NCBI RefSeq assembly: GCF_024494655.1
Contig: NZ_JANHDL010000004.1
Span: 124,001 to 188,000 of the forward strand
DNA: 64,000 bases
DNA from: Halorubrum laminariae
GTDB lineage: Archaea > Halobacteriota > Halobacteria > Halobacteriales > Haloferacaceae
Direction: 5' to 3'
How positions within the stretch are numbered: position 1 is the first letter of the stretch; every line of letters begins with the position of its first letter. Positions 31,870 to 40,931 of the stretch are shown piece after piece. A model generated the notes under the pieces. The model did no database searches. It worked only from the letters and a program-made list of their open reading frames with translations, and had not been told where the DNA came from. The position numbers and the translations under genes are program-made.

Positions 31870-34800
31870 TTAGAGGAATTCTGCGCCGTCATCTCCATCG
31901 TCGTGTTCCTCCGAAGCGCCGACTTCACCTACATCTGCCTCCGACTCGTTGAGGACCTTGTTTACACTGTGTTCAGTGATTCCGGGACTGGGGACAGCAT
32001 CTTCGTTTTCATGGACGTACTCGCCCCAGTTGTGGAGTCGCTCTGCGCCTTCTTGCGTCTCCAGCCCGGTCGTCTTGTCGGCCGCCATGTTCCGCACCGT
32101 GAAATCAACCAAGTTGTGATCCTCTTCTGAAGCCTCCTCCGGGTTCTCCATGGTCTCTTTCAACCGCTCACCCGCGTGGGAGTCTTCGTAGTTTTCCTCG
32201 CCCGTGAATCGGATGTCCTCCATCGGGATCGACTCTTTGCCTTGGACGAGAATTTCTCCTTCATCTTGGTTGTTGAACTCCGTAAAGTCGTGTTCGGTGG
32301 GCTCGTAACCGAGGCCGTCGACGGCGAGTACATCCTCTTCAGTTGCGTCCGCTCTCGTAACGACGGGTGAATTCTCCATCGACGAGAAGCCCTGTGCGAC
32401 CCCTTCTTTGGTCGAATAGGCCATCGACTGCTCGTGTTCCGGGACCTCGACTTCGTCTGCTTCCGGGTGATCGATGAGGTCTGCTGCGATGTCGTTACCT
32501 CTGTAGCCCATCCCGCGGTGGACATGGGCCTCTCCATCTTCATCTGCGAGGTTCTCCTCGACGAACTTGTTTGACGCCTCCATGAAGTCACGGTGGACTT
32601 CCACCTCCCCCTCTGTGGGCTCGTAGTCGACGTCGTTGTCTCGGACCGGGTGATCGGTTTCGAGGGCCTCGTTCCCGACAATCTCCTGTTTGGTCACGTC
32701 TTCACTATTGAACTTCGAGGACCGCTTTCGCATCTGGAAGCGAGTGTAGAGGTTTTCAACGTCTTCGTCGCCGTGTTCGGCTTTCAGACTCTCGAAAAGC
32801 TCCTCCCGTTCGCCCACCTCAAGCATGTACTCCTCACCTTCTTCGGCCTGCTTGGTTGAGAGATTCCCGTAGTCCACATCGGCGTCGATGGCGTGTCCCG
32901 ATTCTGGTTCCGGGCTGTGGGTTTCTGTGTGGTCACCTCCCGAGCTGTCGTGTGACGGTTCGTCGCCACCAGTATGCCCGTGGCCGTCCGTGCTGACAAT
33001 GTCTTCACCAGCGACGGCATCGATGTTGCTCCGGATCACTTCGGCCCGGTTGTGTTCACCGCCGGAGACCTCGTCTTCGAGTTCTTCGACTGGCCCGAGG
33101 ACATCATCAACCTCGCCGCTTTCATCGAGCTCGGTCGCAGTCTCGATCGCGCTGTCGGTGATTTCTTTCTCGTACTCCCATTTGTCGGTGTGGAAGTCGT
33201 CGTTGACTTCCCCGATGTGGGTTCCCGTGTCCGCGCCGGCTGCGGCGTTGATCTCCATCTCTGCGCTATCGGAGACGTCGCCGATATCGTCAGCAGTCCG
33301 ATCGAAGTCCATCACGTGGAGGCCGCCTTCTTCATCGACGTGGACGTTGTCGGGGCTGGTGTCGAAGTTTCCAGCCAGCAATTGCGAGCCCATCAGGTCA
33401 TCGAACTCCTCTCTGTCGACGTTCTCTAGGGCGCTATCTGGGGCGTCCTCGACGGCCCACGTTTCCGTTTCTGCGCCACCAACCTCCTGCTGGATGACTT
33501 CGTTCTCCTCCGCGTTGTACGCGACGTTGGGCGTTTCGTGGCCCATCTCCTGCGTGTACTGATGGCCGATCAGGGACTGCGTTTTCAGCTGTTCTGCCTT
33601 CTCTTCACCGTTCGCTTCTCCGAGTGCGTCGTAATCAGTGATGTAGAGGTCCTCTCCGGAGTCTTCGAGGGTCTCTTTCCGCATCGCACCGGCATCCACA
33701 CTGAGGCCTTCGCCGAACCCTTCGTCTTCTCCATCAGATTCATCGACGTGGTCTCTCCAGTTGTGAGCGTCGTGGCTCCATTCGTCGCTATCGGAGACGC
33801 TAACGATCGGTTCACCCTCTGCATCCGGCGATTCGGAAGCCCCCGACGACGCGGTCTCGCTGCCCTCTGCCTCGAAGTGCCCGAAGTCCTCCCCAGCGGT
33901 GGGGGTGGGGGCAGCCTCGCTCGAATGTATTTCGTTACCACCCCCGTGTTCAAAAGGGCCGGTGTCACCCCCTCCCTCTTCCGTTTCTGAACCCCCACCC
34001 TCCTCCGTGGGTTCCTCAGCGGGTTCACTTCCGGTACCTTCACTCGTCTGACCGCCTTCACTAACGAATACGTCTTCATCTTCAACTGTGTCTGACCCGC
34101 CGGATTCAGTTTCGGAGCTGAAGTCGAACGGAGTGTTGACGTGTTCAGTGGCCGCTGACTGACCATCTGAAGAGTGAGATTCGGTGTCAGTTTCTGGTTC
34201 GCCTGAGCTCTCGGTGGCGACGTGCTCAGTGGTCATCGACTGACCATCTGAAGAGTGAGCTTCGGTGTCAGTTTCTGGTTCGCTTGAGCTCTCGGTGGCG
34301 ACGTGTTCTGCGGCCGACTCACTCTCGTGACTCGAGGGCTCGCTGTGTGGCGTGTTGGGTTCACTGCTGTGTCCATCGCTGGAGGGGCCATTGTCGGGTG
34401 ACGAGTGGTTGATCTCTTCTGTGGTGTGAAGCTTTGAGGTGGAGTCGTTATGCGGGACTAATTGCATGTACTCGTCGTCGGGATCGACTTCTTCCCCCTG
34501 TTCGTAGTCTCGGCCCATTGCTGGGGTTTCTCCCGCTCCGCCGTGCTTTTCGGAGTTGATGCTCGCATCGCCCATGGCGTTCTTCGTTGCCCACTGCCGG
34601 GTCGCGAAGCCATTGTCGGAGTCGAAGTTAACGACTTCTCCGCTTTGTGGGTCGCGCTCTTCTCCGTCGATCTCGGGCATATCGTCAGAACCCATGGCGT
34701 GTTCATCACTGAAGCGAACGTAGCCAACTTCAGCGCCGTCCTCCACCGGAGAGCCACTTTCGTCTGCTTCGGTGAAGATTCCTCGCTTGGCGATCTTATC

Positions 34801-37800
34801 GTGTCCTGCGGGCGTGGTGTCGCTGAAGGTCCAATCGCCTTCCATAGCAACGGATCCGGGGAGGTCACTTTCGGTATCTGCCTCCATCACTTCGTGGCCG
34901 GACTTCTGCTCTGTGCGACTCCACCCGCCAGATCCCGAACTTGAGTCGGAGGAGGGTGAACTTCCGCCCGATGGTGAGGAGACTCCACCGAATGAGGAGT
35001 CAGATGAACCGCCACTGGAACCACCCGATGTTGCGGCACTCGTGGTCGTAGAGCTACCGGCAGAAGTGCTCACATCCCAATCCGCTTCGCTTGAGTCGGT
35101 GGAACGTTCGGATTCGGATCCCGGCTCGGTGGTAGTCGTGGTGTCGGTCTCGCCCGAACCTTCGGTTCCTGAACCTCCCGACGCGGAAGTCTCTGTGGTT
35201 GTTTCACTACTACCCCGCGTGTCGGCGTCGTAGATCCCGTATCCTTCGGAAGTGCTACTCTCACTCGTCTTTGAGCCACCTTCTCCGGATCCGCCGATTC
35301 TGAGTGAGTTGTAGTTGTGGGCCCCCTCGTATCCGGTGTGGGTATCCTCGCTGAAGCCGTAGCGTTGTTCGGTTACTCCCTCGAGGTCAACCCGATCGCC
35401 GACGGCTTCTGAGAGGCTTTCGTTTGCTTCTTCGCTACCAGCATGAACAGGCGTTCGCGCTCCGTTCTCTGCTTGCGCGTAGTAGTTCCCCTCGTTGTTG
35501 GGGTCCTCTTGAAGGGTAACGTCGGACACTTTTGTCTTATCGCCCTCTATGCTGCTGTCGCCGATCATCTCGTCTACACGGACCTCGTTTTCATCGAAGG
35601 TCCGGGAATGCTCATCTGCCATCATCTGGAAGTTCCCATCGCTGTCCTCAGAGGTGGTTAGATTCCCAAGACGGGCTGTATCCCCGTGTGAGAAGCGCAT
35701 GTCGGCATCCTCCCCGACGGCGAGGTCTCCAAGTTGGTCACCGCTCTCGGGATCGTGGACAGAGAACTCTTGTGCGTGTCCTTCTGCGGTAGCGTTGGGT
35801 GAGGACTGAAGCTGGACATCGTCGGAGAGATCGAATCGCTCTCCAGATTCTGCGACTGTCTCAGCGTTTTCGGTGACATCGCCAGCATTGATGTTCGCGG
35901 GCGGGTGTCGTCCAGGGCCTTCGTGACCTTGTCCCCCTTCTGATGCTTGCGGGGCCGCGCCGCCACCACCGCCACTACCGCCGCCTCCGCCGCCACCGCC
36001 ACCGAACCCACCACCGGCCATTAGATACGGTGACTGAGCTCCGATCGTCCCTTTCATGCCTTCTTTGAAGAAGGCATCAGCAACATCACTACCGTGCTTG
36101 TTGATGTTGTTTCGGGTTTTCTGAAGACGCTCTGCATGGTGAGACATCTTCTCGTCGAGTTCGTCGGCGTGCTCGTGGTGGGCCTGTGCTTGTTCGTACT
36201 GGTCGTTCTGTTCTCCGCGGAGTCGGCCCCGATTCGAGCCCACAGAGGAAACTTGGAGTTCGCCGTCTTCGTCCAAGTATCCGAACTTCCCATCTTCGGT
36301 GAGTTCGGACACCCCTTGGCCTTCTTGCGGCGTCGTGCCTAAGCTTTCGCCAGCTTGGTCGATGTCGATCGCACCGTGTTCACCCTGACTCCAGTCGACG
36401 GAGTCGTTGAACTGATCGAGTTGTGCTCCCCGTTTGTCTCCTTTCTGTTGCTTGTAATCGCCGTAGAGCCGTTCCAAGTTCGCAGGCGAGCCCTTGCTTG
36501 CCGCTTTGGAAGAGACGCTGCTGACGGCGTTCGAGATGCGGGACTTGTTTCGGTCCTTGAAGTCTTTCGCACGAGAGACACCACCTTCGATGTAGCCTTT
36601 GGGTTCAGACGCTTCGGACGAACCGGCAACGCCAGTGACCTCGTCGGAGGGGCCGCCGGCTTCAGCTCCGGTCCCGCCGGGCATGTCTCCGGCGACGCCA
36701 CCCTGAGACTCCGTGCTGGAGCTTTTGATGGTCTCTCCAGATTGGCTCGACATCACGTCGTTGAGGTCACTTCCAGAGCCCGCTGCCCCTCCCGTTCCTG
36801 AGCCAGTAGTGCTGCTTCCACCGGAACCGCCACCACCGCCACCACCGCCACTGGCACCACCCCCACCACCGCCCATGCCGCTTGCTTGCTCAGCGGCGCT
36901 TGACCCGCTCTGTGCCGCTTCTCCCGCAGCACCACCGAGCTTTCCGGAGACTGCGCCGAGAGCAGCGCCGCCTGCCATAGCCATCCCAGTCATCGCCTGT
37001 CCGGCACCGATGGGTTCGCCCGCCCAAGAGACGATTTTCCAGACGGATGCGATCATTATGAATGGGAAGCACAGGATGAGCGTCATGTACGTCCACAGAC
37101 CGGCGATGGTGTTGTCTGCCGCCACGGGGTCAGACGCGATTGTGACCATTGAGAGCATGATAATCGCGATGATGGGGCCGGACAGGAGGGTGTACGTGCC
37201 CATCCGGAACCATTTGTTTGCGAACTCATTGACCGACTCGAGAAGCCCCCAGTCCGCATACCAGAAGACGATGAGGAGAGGTGAGGCGATGTAGACGATG
37301 TAGATGAGGAAGATTCTCATCTGGAGGAGTGTGAGAACGATCGCGAGGGCGATGAACACCGCGATAACCACCTTCACCAGAATTGCGGCTGAAGCCGCGA
37401 TGATGATTCCACCAGCAGTTAGAACACCGATGCTAAGCATTCCGCCACTGACCGGATTCAACATGCCAGTTATTTGCCCGGCATCGGGGAGAATTGCGAG
37501 AGTGAGCGCGTTGGAAACATCGACGCCGAATCCGATGATCGGTCGGCTGACAGCCATTAGGGCGACAACGCCGACGATTCGGAGCCCCTGTCTCCAGAGG
37601 CTGGTCTTCTGCTCATCTGCAAACGGCATTGAGAGGAGACCCAAGATGATCATGATTGGGAAGAGAGCGAGAGAGATCTCAAACATGCTCATCCATGCTT
37701 CATCGGCATTTCCGTACGGGGTCGGGTCGATGATGATGAAGTCGGTTAAGTCGAAATCGAGGAGCGCATCTAAGACCCCCCTGCCCGCGTCCATGAGGAA

Positions 37801-37893
37801 CTCTGGAGCAAATGAAAAGAACCGATCGATAAGCCCCTCTGCGATGAGGAAGGTGCTATACCAGAGAAAACTCCCGAGGATTGTTGGATTCAT
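31870..37893 (-). CDS. VirB6/TrbL-like channel protein with kinase-like and ADP-ribosyltransferase-like C-terminus
   Basis: A 2,007-aa protein. Residues 1-~310 hold 6-8 membrane helices of VirB6/TrbL type (SMFEISLALFPIMIILGLLS, VVIAVFIALAIVLTLLQMRI). Gly/Ser-rich linkers, a charged helical segment and acidic beta-rich segments follow, then two 27-residue Glu/Thr/Ser repeats near 1190-1250. Residues ~1400-1610 resemble a kinase-like fold: NFDTSPDNVHVDEEGGLHVM then DFD near 1510-1530. Residues ~1720-1900 carry an R-S-E ADP-ribosyltransferase signature: HVHRGMGYRG (~1793), AYSTKEGVAQGFS (~1826) and DEGEILV (~1879). It should form the inner-membrane channel, with toxic domains delivered or exposed. 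The ADP-ribosylhydrolase gene follows. Confidence 0.8.
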   Translation of the reverse strand: MNPTILGSFLWYSTFLIAEGLIDRFFSFAPEFLMDAGRGVLDALLDFDLTDFIIIDPTPYGNADEAWMSMFEISLALFPIMIILGLLSMPFADEQKTSLWRQGLRIVGVVALMAVSRPIIGFGVDVSNALTLAILPDAGQITGMLNPVSGGMLSIGVLTAGGIIIAASAAILVKVVIAVFIALAIVLTLLQMRIFLIYIVYIASPLLIVFWYADWGLLESVNEFANKWFRMGTYTLLSGPIIAIIMLSMVTIASDPVAADNTIAGLWTYMTLILCFPFIMIASVWKIVSWAGEPIGAGQAMTGMAMAGGAALGAVSGKLGGAAGEAAQSGSSAAEQASGMGGGGGGASGGGGGGGGSGGSSTTGSGTGGAAGSGSDLNDVMSSQSGETIKSSSTESQGGVAGDMPGGTGAEAGGPSDEVTGVAGSSEASEPKGYIEGGVSRAKDFKDRNKSRISNAVSSVSSKAASKGSPANLERLYGDYKQQKGDKRGAQLDQFNDSVDWSQGEHGAIDIDQAGESLGTTPQEGQGVSELTEDGKFGYLDEDGELQVSSVGSNRGRLRGEQNDQYEQAQAHHEHADELDEKMSHHAERLQKTRNNINKHGSDVADAFFKEGMKGTIGAQSPYLMAGGGFGGGGGGGGGSGGGGGAAPQASEGGQGHEGPGRHPPANINAGDVTENAETVAESGERFDLSDDVQLQSSPNATAEGHAQEFSVHDPESGDQLGDLAVGEDADMRFSHGDTARLGNLTTSEDSDGNFQMMADEHSRTFDENEVRVDEMIGDSSIEGDKTKVSDVTLQEDPNNEGNYYAQAENGARTPVHAGSEEANESLSEAVGDRVDLEGVTEQRYGFSEDTHTGYEGAHNYNSLRIGGSGEGGSKTSESSTSEGYGIYDADTRGSSETTTETSASGGSGTEGSGETDTTTTTEPGSESERSTDSSEADWDVSTSAGSSTTTSAATSGGSSGGSSDSSFGGVSSPSGGSSPSSDSSSGSGGWSRTEQKSGHEVMEADTESDLPGSVAMEGDWTFSDTTPAGHDKIAKRGIFTEADESGSPVEDGAEVGYVRFSDEHAMGSDDMPEIDGEERDPQSGEVVNFDSDNGFATRQWATKNAMGDASINSEKHGGAGETPAMGRDYEQGEEVDPDDEYMQLVPHNDSTSKLHTTEEINHSSPDNGPSSDGHSSEPNTPHSEPSSHESESAAEHVATESSSEPETDTEAHSSDGQSMTTEHVATESSGEPETDTESHSSDGQSAATEHVNTPFDFSSETESGGSDTVEDEDVFVSEGGQTSEGTGSEPAEEPTEEGGGSETEEGGGDTGPFEHGGGNEIHSSEAAPTPTAGEDFGHFEAEGSETASSGASESPDAEGEPIVSVSDSDEWSHDAHNWRDHVDESDGEDEGFGEGLSVDAGAMRKETLEDSGEDLYITDYDALGEANGEEKAEQLKTQSLIGHQYTQEMGHETPNVAYNAEENEVIQQEVGGAETETWAVEDAPDSALENVDREEFDDLMGSQLLAGNFDTSPDNVHVDEEGGLHVMDFDRTADDIGDVSDSAEMEINAAAGADTGTHIGEVNDDFHTDKWEYEKEITDSAIETATELDESGEVDDVLGPVEELEDEVSGGEHNRAEVIRSNIDAVAGEDIVSTDGHGHTGGDEPSHDSSGGDHTETHSPEPESGHAIDADVDYGNLSTKQAEEGEEYMLEVGEREELFESLKAEHGDEDVENLYTRFQMRKRSSKFNSEDVTKQEIVGNEALETDHPVRDNDVDYEPTEGEVEVHRDFMEASNKFVEENLADEDGEAHVHRGMGYRGNDIAADLIDHPEADEVEVPEHEQSMAYSTKEGVAQGFSSMENSPVVTRADATEEDVLAVDGLGYEPTEHDFTEFNNQDEGEILVQGKESIPMEDIRFTGEENYEDSHAGERLKETMENPEEASEEDHNLVDFTVRNMAADKTTGLETQEGAERLHNWGEYVHENEDAVPSPGITEHSVNKVLNESEADVGEVGASEEHDDGDDGAEFL
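34140..34330 (-). repeat. 81-bp in-frame tandem repeat in VirB6-like gene
   Basis: Two full units plus a partial one encode TEHVATESSGEPETDTE then SHSSDGQS-type 27-residue blocks. The DNA units are nearly identical, so the array is recent and probably length-variable. Confidence 0.7.
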
Positions 37894-37992
37894 GGATATG
37901 GATGTGTATCTGGGATGGGGGTGTGCTTCGTTGAATTCTACTTCTTAACCGGGGGTAATCAGTATGTCGGTGAGTTAACCCCCCGATGGGGA

Positions 37993-40851
37993 CTACAAGA
38001 CGAGGAGTGCGATGAGGGCAATAATGATGATGACCAGTGGGACCATCTTGATTGCCCAGCTGCCAAACTCGGTGTCCGCGAAGGCCTCGATCTTCGCGGG
38101 TAGCGGGCTCGTTTGGCCGTCTTCCTGTTCGCTCTCGTGTTCGTCTACCGTTTCAGAGATGCCCCCCTCCTCGTCGTCGCTTGAACCGCCTCGGTTGGGG
38201 AGGATGCGGTCGAGGAGCGTATCTTCCGATTCGGTATCGTCATCGATCTGGTCACGTGCGTCCGGGGACTCGCTCTGTGTCGATGGGTCGGTGTCCGAAC
38301 TTTCGACGGAGGGCTCTCGGTTGAGTTCGTCCTCGACGGCCCCTTCCTCGAAGGGGTCTCCCGGCGGGGTCGTGGGTGCCGAATTCTCAACAGCCGACTC
38401 GGGCCGGGTGGATGCCTCGGAGTCACGGTGGGGCGCGGATGGTGTGTCGTCGGTGGGTTGTTCATCTTCGAATTCGCTTGGGACCTCGGGGTTGCCCGCC
38501 GGCTTGCTAACCCGGAAGGGGTCGCGCACTTCCTGATTTTCTGGTTCCGGGGGAGATTCTGTTTGGCCTTTCTCGAATGTCTCGTGGTCGTATTCGGTGG
38601 TGTCCACGGCGGGGCCGGTCGGTGGGGAACCGTCGAACCCGTCTGTCGGTCCGGACTCTTGCTCGGGAGAAACCTCTGTGGGGACGGATGAGCCGAAGTT
38701 GCTCTCGTCGTTGTTTTTGCCCGAGGGGCCGACTTCGTGGCCTTGCTGTCTCGCGTACTCTTCGATGTCGAGCGTTTCTTCGATCATGTGGCGCTCGAAG
38801 TCCTCAGTCCAGATCTCGAGACGCCGCCGCCCGTGTTCTGAAGTCGACAGGAGACACTCTGAGAAGCCAGAGTTCTTCCCTCTCGCTGCTTGTCGGAGGA
38901 ATCGAGCCTCCTCGCTACTGAAGTCGAAGTAGTCGATCAGCCTGTCCGAGACGTTCTCTTGGTAGAACAGCTGCTTAATGTCGCAGTTGTCGTAGATTTC
39001 GCGTTTCTGGTCGTTCTCTAGGAACTCGTCCGGCGTCTGTGAGATCAACGTCAGGCCCGCATCGAAGTGGCGCGAGTGGCGGATGAAGAGGTTGAGTAGG
39101 TTCCGAGCGCCGGGGCGGTCTAACAAGTAGTGAACCTCCTCGAACGTGATGTCGATCCGGTGGGGGCTTCTGCGAGCCTCCTGGTAGGCCCAGTCCAGCA
39201 TCGTGTGCATGATCAGCGGCATCTCGCCCGTGTCTGCGAACGCCTCCATGTCGAAACAGACGGTGCGGTCGTCGAGCTTGATGTTCGTATGGCCGTTGAG
39301 GTTGTTGTTGACTGAGCCTTCTTTGAACGACTCAAACTTCGGGACGAGGTTCTGAGCGAGCTTGATGTGCTGGTCGGACGGGTCCATGACGATCTCCTTC
39401 GTCCGAGTCGGACAGTCCGCTAGCGTTCCCGCACCGTCGGCCATCGCTTGGTTGACGGGCGAGGTCTCGGAATTGAGGCCCCCCTGGGCGACGACCCGTA
39501 CACCCTCGATCACATCGTCAAGGATTGGCGACTCGTGGTGGAACGTTTCGGGGTCTGCGGTGATCCCCTTTTTGGCGTATGCGTAGTGGATACACTGAGA
39601 GATGACGCCCTCTTCGCCAGCGTCCATCCCACCGCGTTCTGCTTGGTCGAAGTAGGTCTTCAGAATCTCGATGACGCTCCGGACCTTCTTCGTGTAGAGG
39701 TCGGTTGCCTCTTCGTTGTTGGTCGGCGGTTCGATCTGGAGCGGGTTGATGCGGTCTTCGCCGCCGAACTTGATGACGGTTCCGTCGATCTTCTCGGTGA
39801 AGTCCACGAAGTCGTCTCCGAGCGGGTCGAAGATTATCGTCCTGATGTCGGGATCGTTGAGCTGGCGGCGGTACATGGCCATCTTGACGGAGAAGGTCTT
39901 CCCACCGCCAATCTTCCCGGTGACAACCTTTGAGTATCCACTAAGGTCGAATCGGTCGACGATGACGGGCCGCTTGTTGTCGTCGAATCCGAAGTGGACG
40001 CCCTCTGGCTGAATAACGGGCGGCTCAACGAAATTGAAGAACGTCGCGAGTGCCTCCAGTTGAACCGTATTGTTGTTGCGGATGGGGTCTGTTCCGACAG
40101 GGGCAATCGCTTGCTGGCTCTCGATTTGCCGGCCCTCGACGGGTGCTAGGTCCATGCCTTGTTCGGACACTTTTCGCTGGACACTCCGGCTGGCTTCCTC
40201 AAGCTCGTCGAGAGTGTTGGCGTGGACCTCCATGTAGAACGAGAAGTTGAACAGCTTGGTTGTCCCCTCGATCACGTTGCGGAGGAGACGCTCCAGTTCC
40301 TTTCGCTCGTGTTCCTCTTCGTAGACGTCGGTCCGGCCCCGGCGCTGCTTCCACTGAATCGCGCTTTTCATCTGCGTTAGTCGCTGTTGAAGCCGCCCCT
40401 TCACAGATGAGGTGTCTCGAGGCTTGATGTGCATCGAGAGTCGGACGTCGTGTTCTGAAAGCGTAACTGGGATCAACCATCCGGGGGTCACAAGACGCGG
40501 GAGGCTGGTCGTGGTGAGGATCTGATAAAAGTCCCCGTCACGAGTGTGCCATTTCGTTTCCCGCTCCATGTTGTTCGGGGCGACGATGGAACGATCGACA
40601 CGACCTCGCTCTTCCCCTGTTTCGAACGCAGAGAAGAGCTCGATGTCGTCGTCGACAGTATCGAGGTAGTAAGCGGCCTCCTCGATGTCTGCTCGCTTCG
40701 TTTCCCGCCCGATCGCTTCGAGGTATTCGATCGCGTCTTGGAGTTGCTCACCGTCTAGACTGTCGATGTCGAGTCGACCGCCTTCATCGGTGTCTGTGTC
40801 TCTTCCGATGAGGTCGTTGAAGTTGTCCTTGATGTTGTCTTTGATAGCCAT
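37993..40851 (-). CDS. VirB4/TraC-like secretion ATPase, 952 aa
   Basis: The motor has Walker A TGKIGGGKTF near residue 314, IIFDPLGDDF after it, and Walker B DITFEEVHYLL near 570, followed by FDAGLTLISQTPDEF. This is the VirB4/CagE/TraC pattern that energises type IV secretion. Residues ~80-240 (HTRDGDFYQILTTTSLPRLV, VRLSMHIKPRD) correspond to the second part of the VirB4 N-terminal domain. A ~220-residue disordered acidic region precedes a single C-terminal membrane helix (MVPLVIIIIALIALLVL), which is unusual for VirB4 and may anchor the ATPase to the channel. It lies directly upstream of the VirB6-like gene. Confidence 0.9.
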   Translation of the reverse strand: MAIKDNIKDNFNDLIGRDTDTDEGGRLDIDSLDGEQLQDAIEYLEAIGRETKRADIEEAAYYLDTVDDDIELFSAFETGEERGRVDRSIVAPNNMERETKWHTRDGDFYQILTTTSLPRLVTPGWLIPVTLSEHDVRLSMHIKPRDTSSVKGRLQQRLTQMKSAIQWKQRRGRTDVYEEEHERKELERLLRNVIEGTTKLFNFSFYMEVHANTLDELEEASRSVQRKVSEQGMDLAPVEGRQIESQQAIAPVGTDPIRNNNTVQLEALATFFNFVEPPVIQPEGVHFGFDDNKRPVIVDRFDLSGYSKVVTGKIGGGKTFSVKMAMYRRQLNDPDIRTIIFDPLGDDFVDFTEKIDGTVIKFGGEDRINPLQIEPPTNNEEATDLYTKKVRSVIEILKTYFDQAERGGMDAGEEGVISQCIHYAYAKKGITADPETFHHESPILDDVIEGVRVVAQGGLNSETSPVNQAMADGAGTLADCPTRTKEIVMDPSDQHIKLAQNLVPKFESFKEGSVNNNLNGHTNIKLDDRTVCFDMEAFADTGEMPLIMHTMLDWAYQEARRSPHRIDITFEEVHYLLDRPGARNLLNLFIRHSRHFDAGLTLISQTPDEFLENDQKREIYDNCDIKQLFYQENVSDRLIDYFDFSSEEARFLRQAARGKNSGFSECLLSTSEHGRRRLEIWTEDFERHMIEETLDIEEYARQQGHEVGPSGKNNDESNFGSSVPTEVSPEQESGPTDGFDGSPPTGPAVDTTEYDHETFEKGQTESPPEPENQEVRDPFRVSKPAGNPEVPSEFEDEQPTDDTPSAPHRDSEASTRPESAVENSAPTTPPGDPFEEGAVEDELNREPSVESSDTDPSTQSESPDARDQIDDDTESEDTLLDRILPNRGGSSDDEEGGISETVDEHESEQEDGQTSPLPAKIEAFADTEFGSWAIKMVPLVIIIIALIALLVL

Positions 40852-40931
40852 AGTGTGATGTGGATGATAGTGTAGCCGCTGTTCTTACGGCGAGACGTGG
40901 GTAGTGACCAGTCGTTTTCGTCCAGATGACA

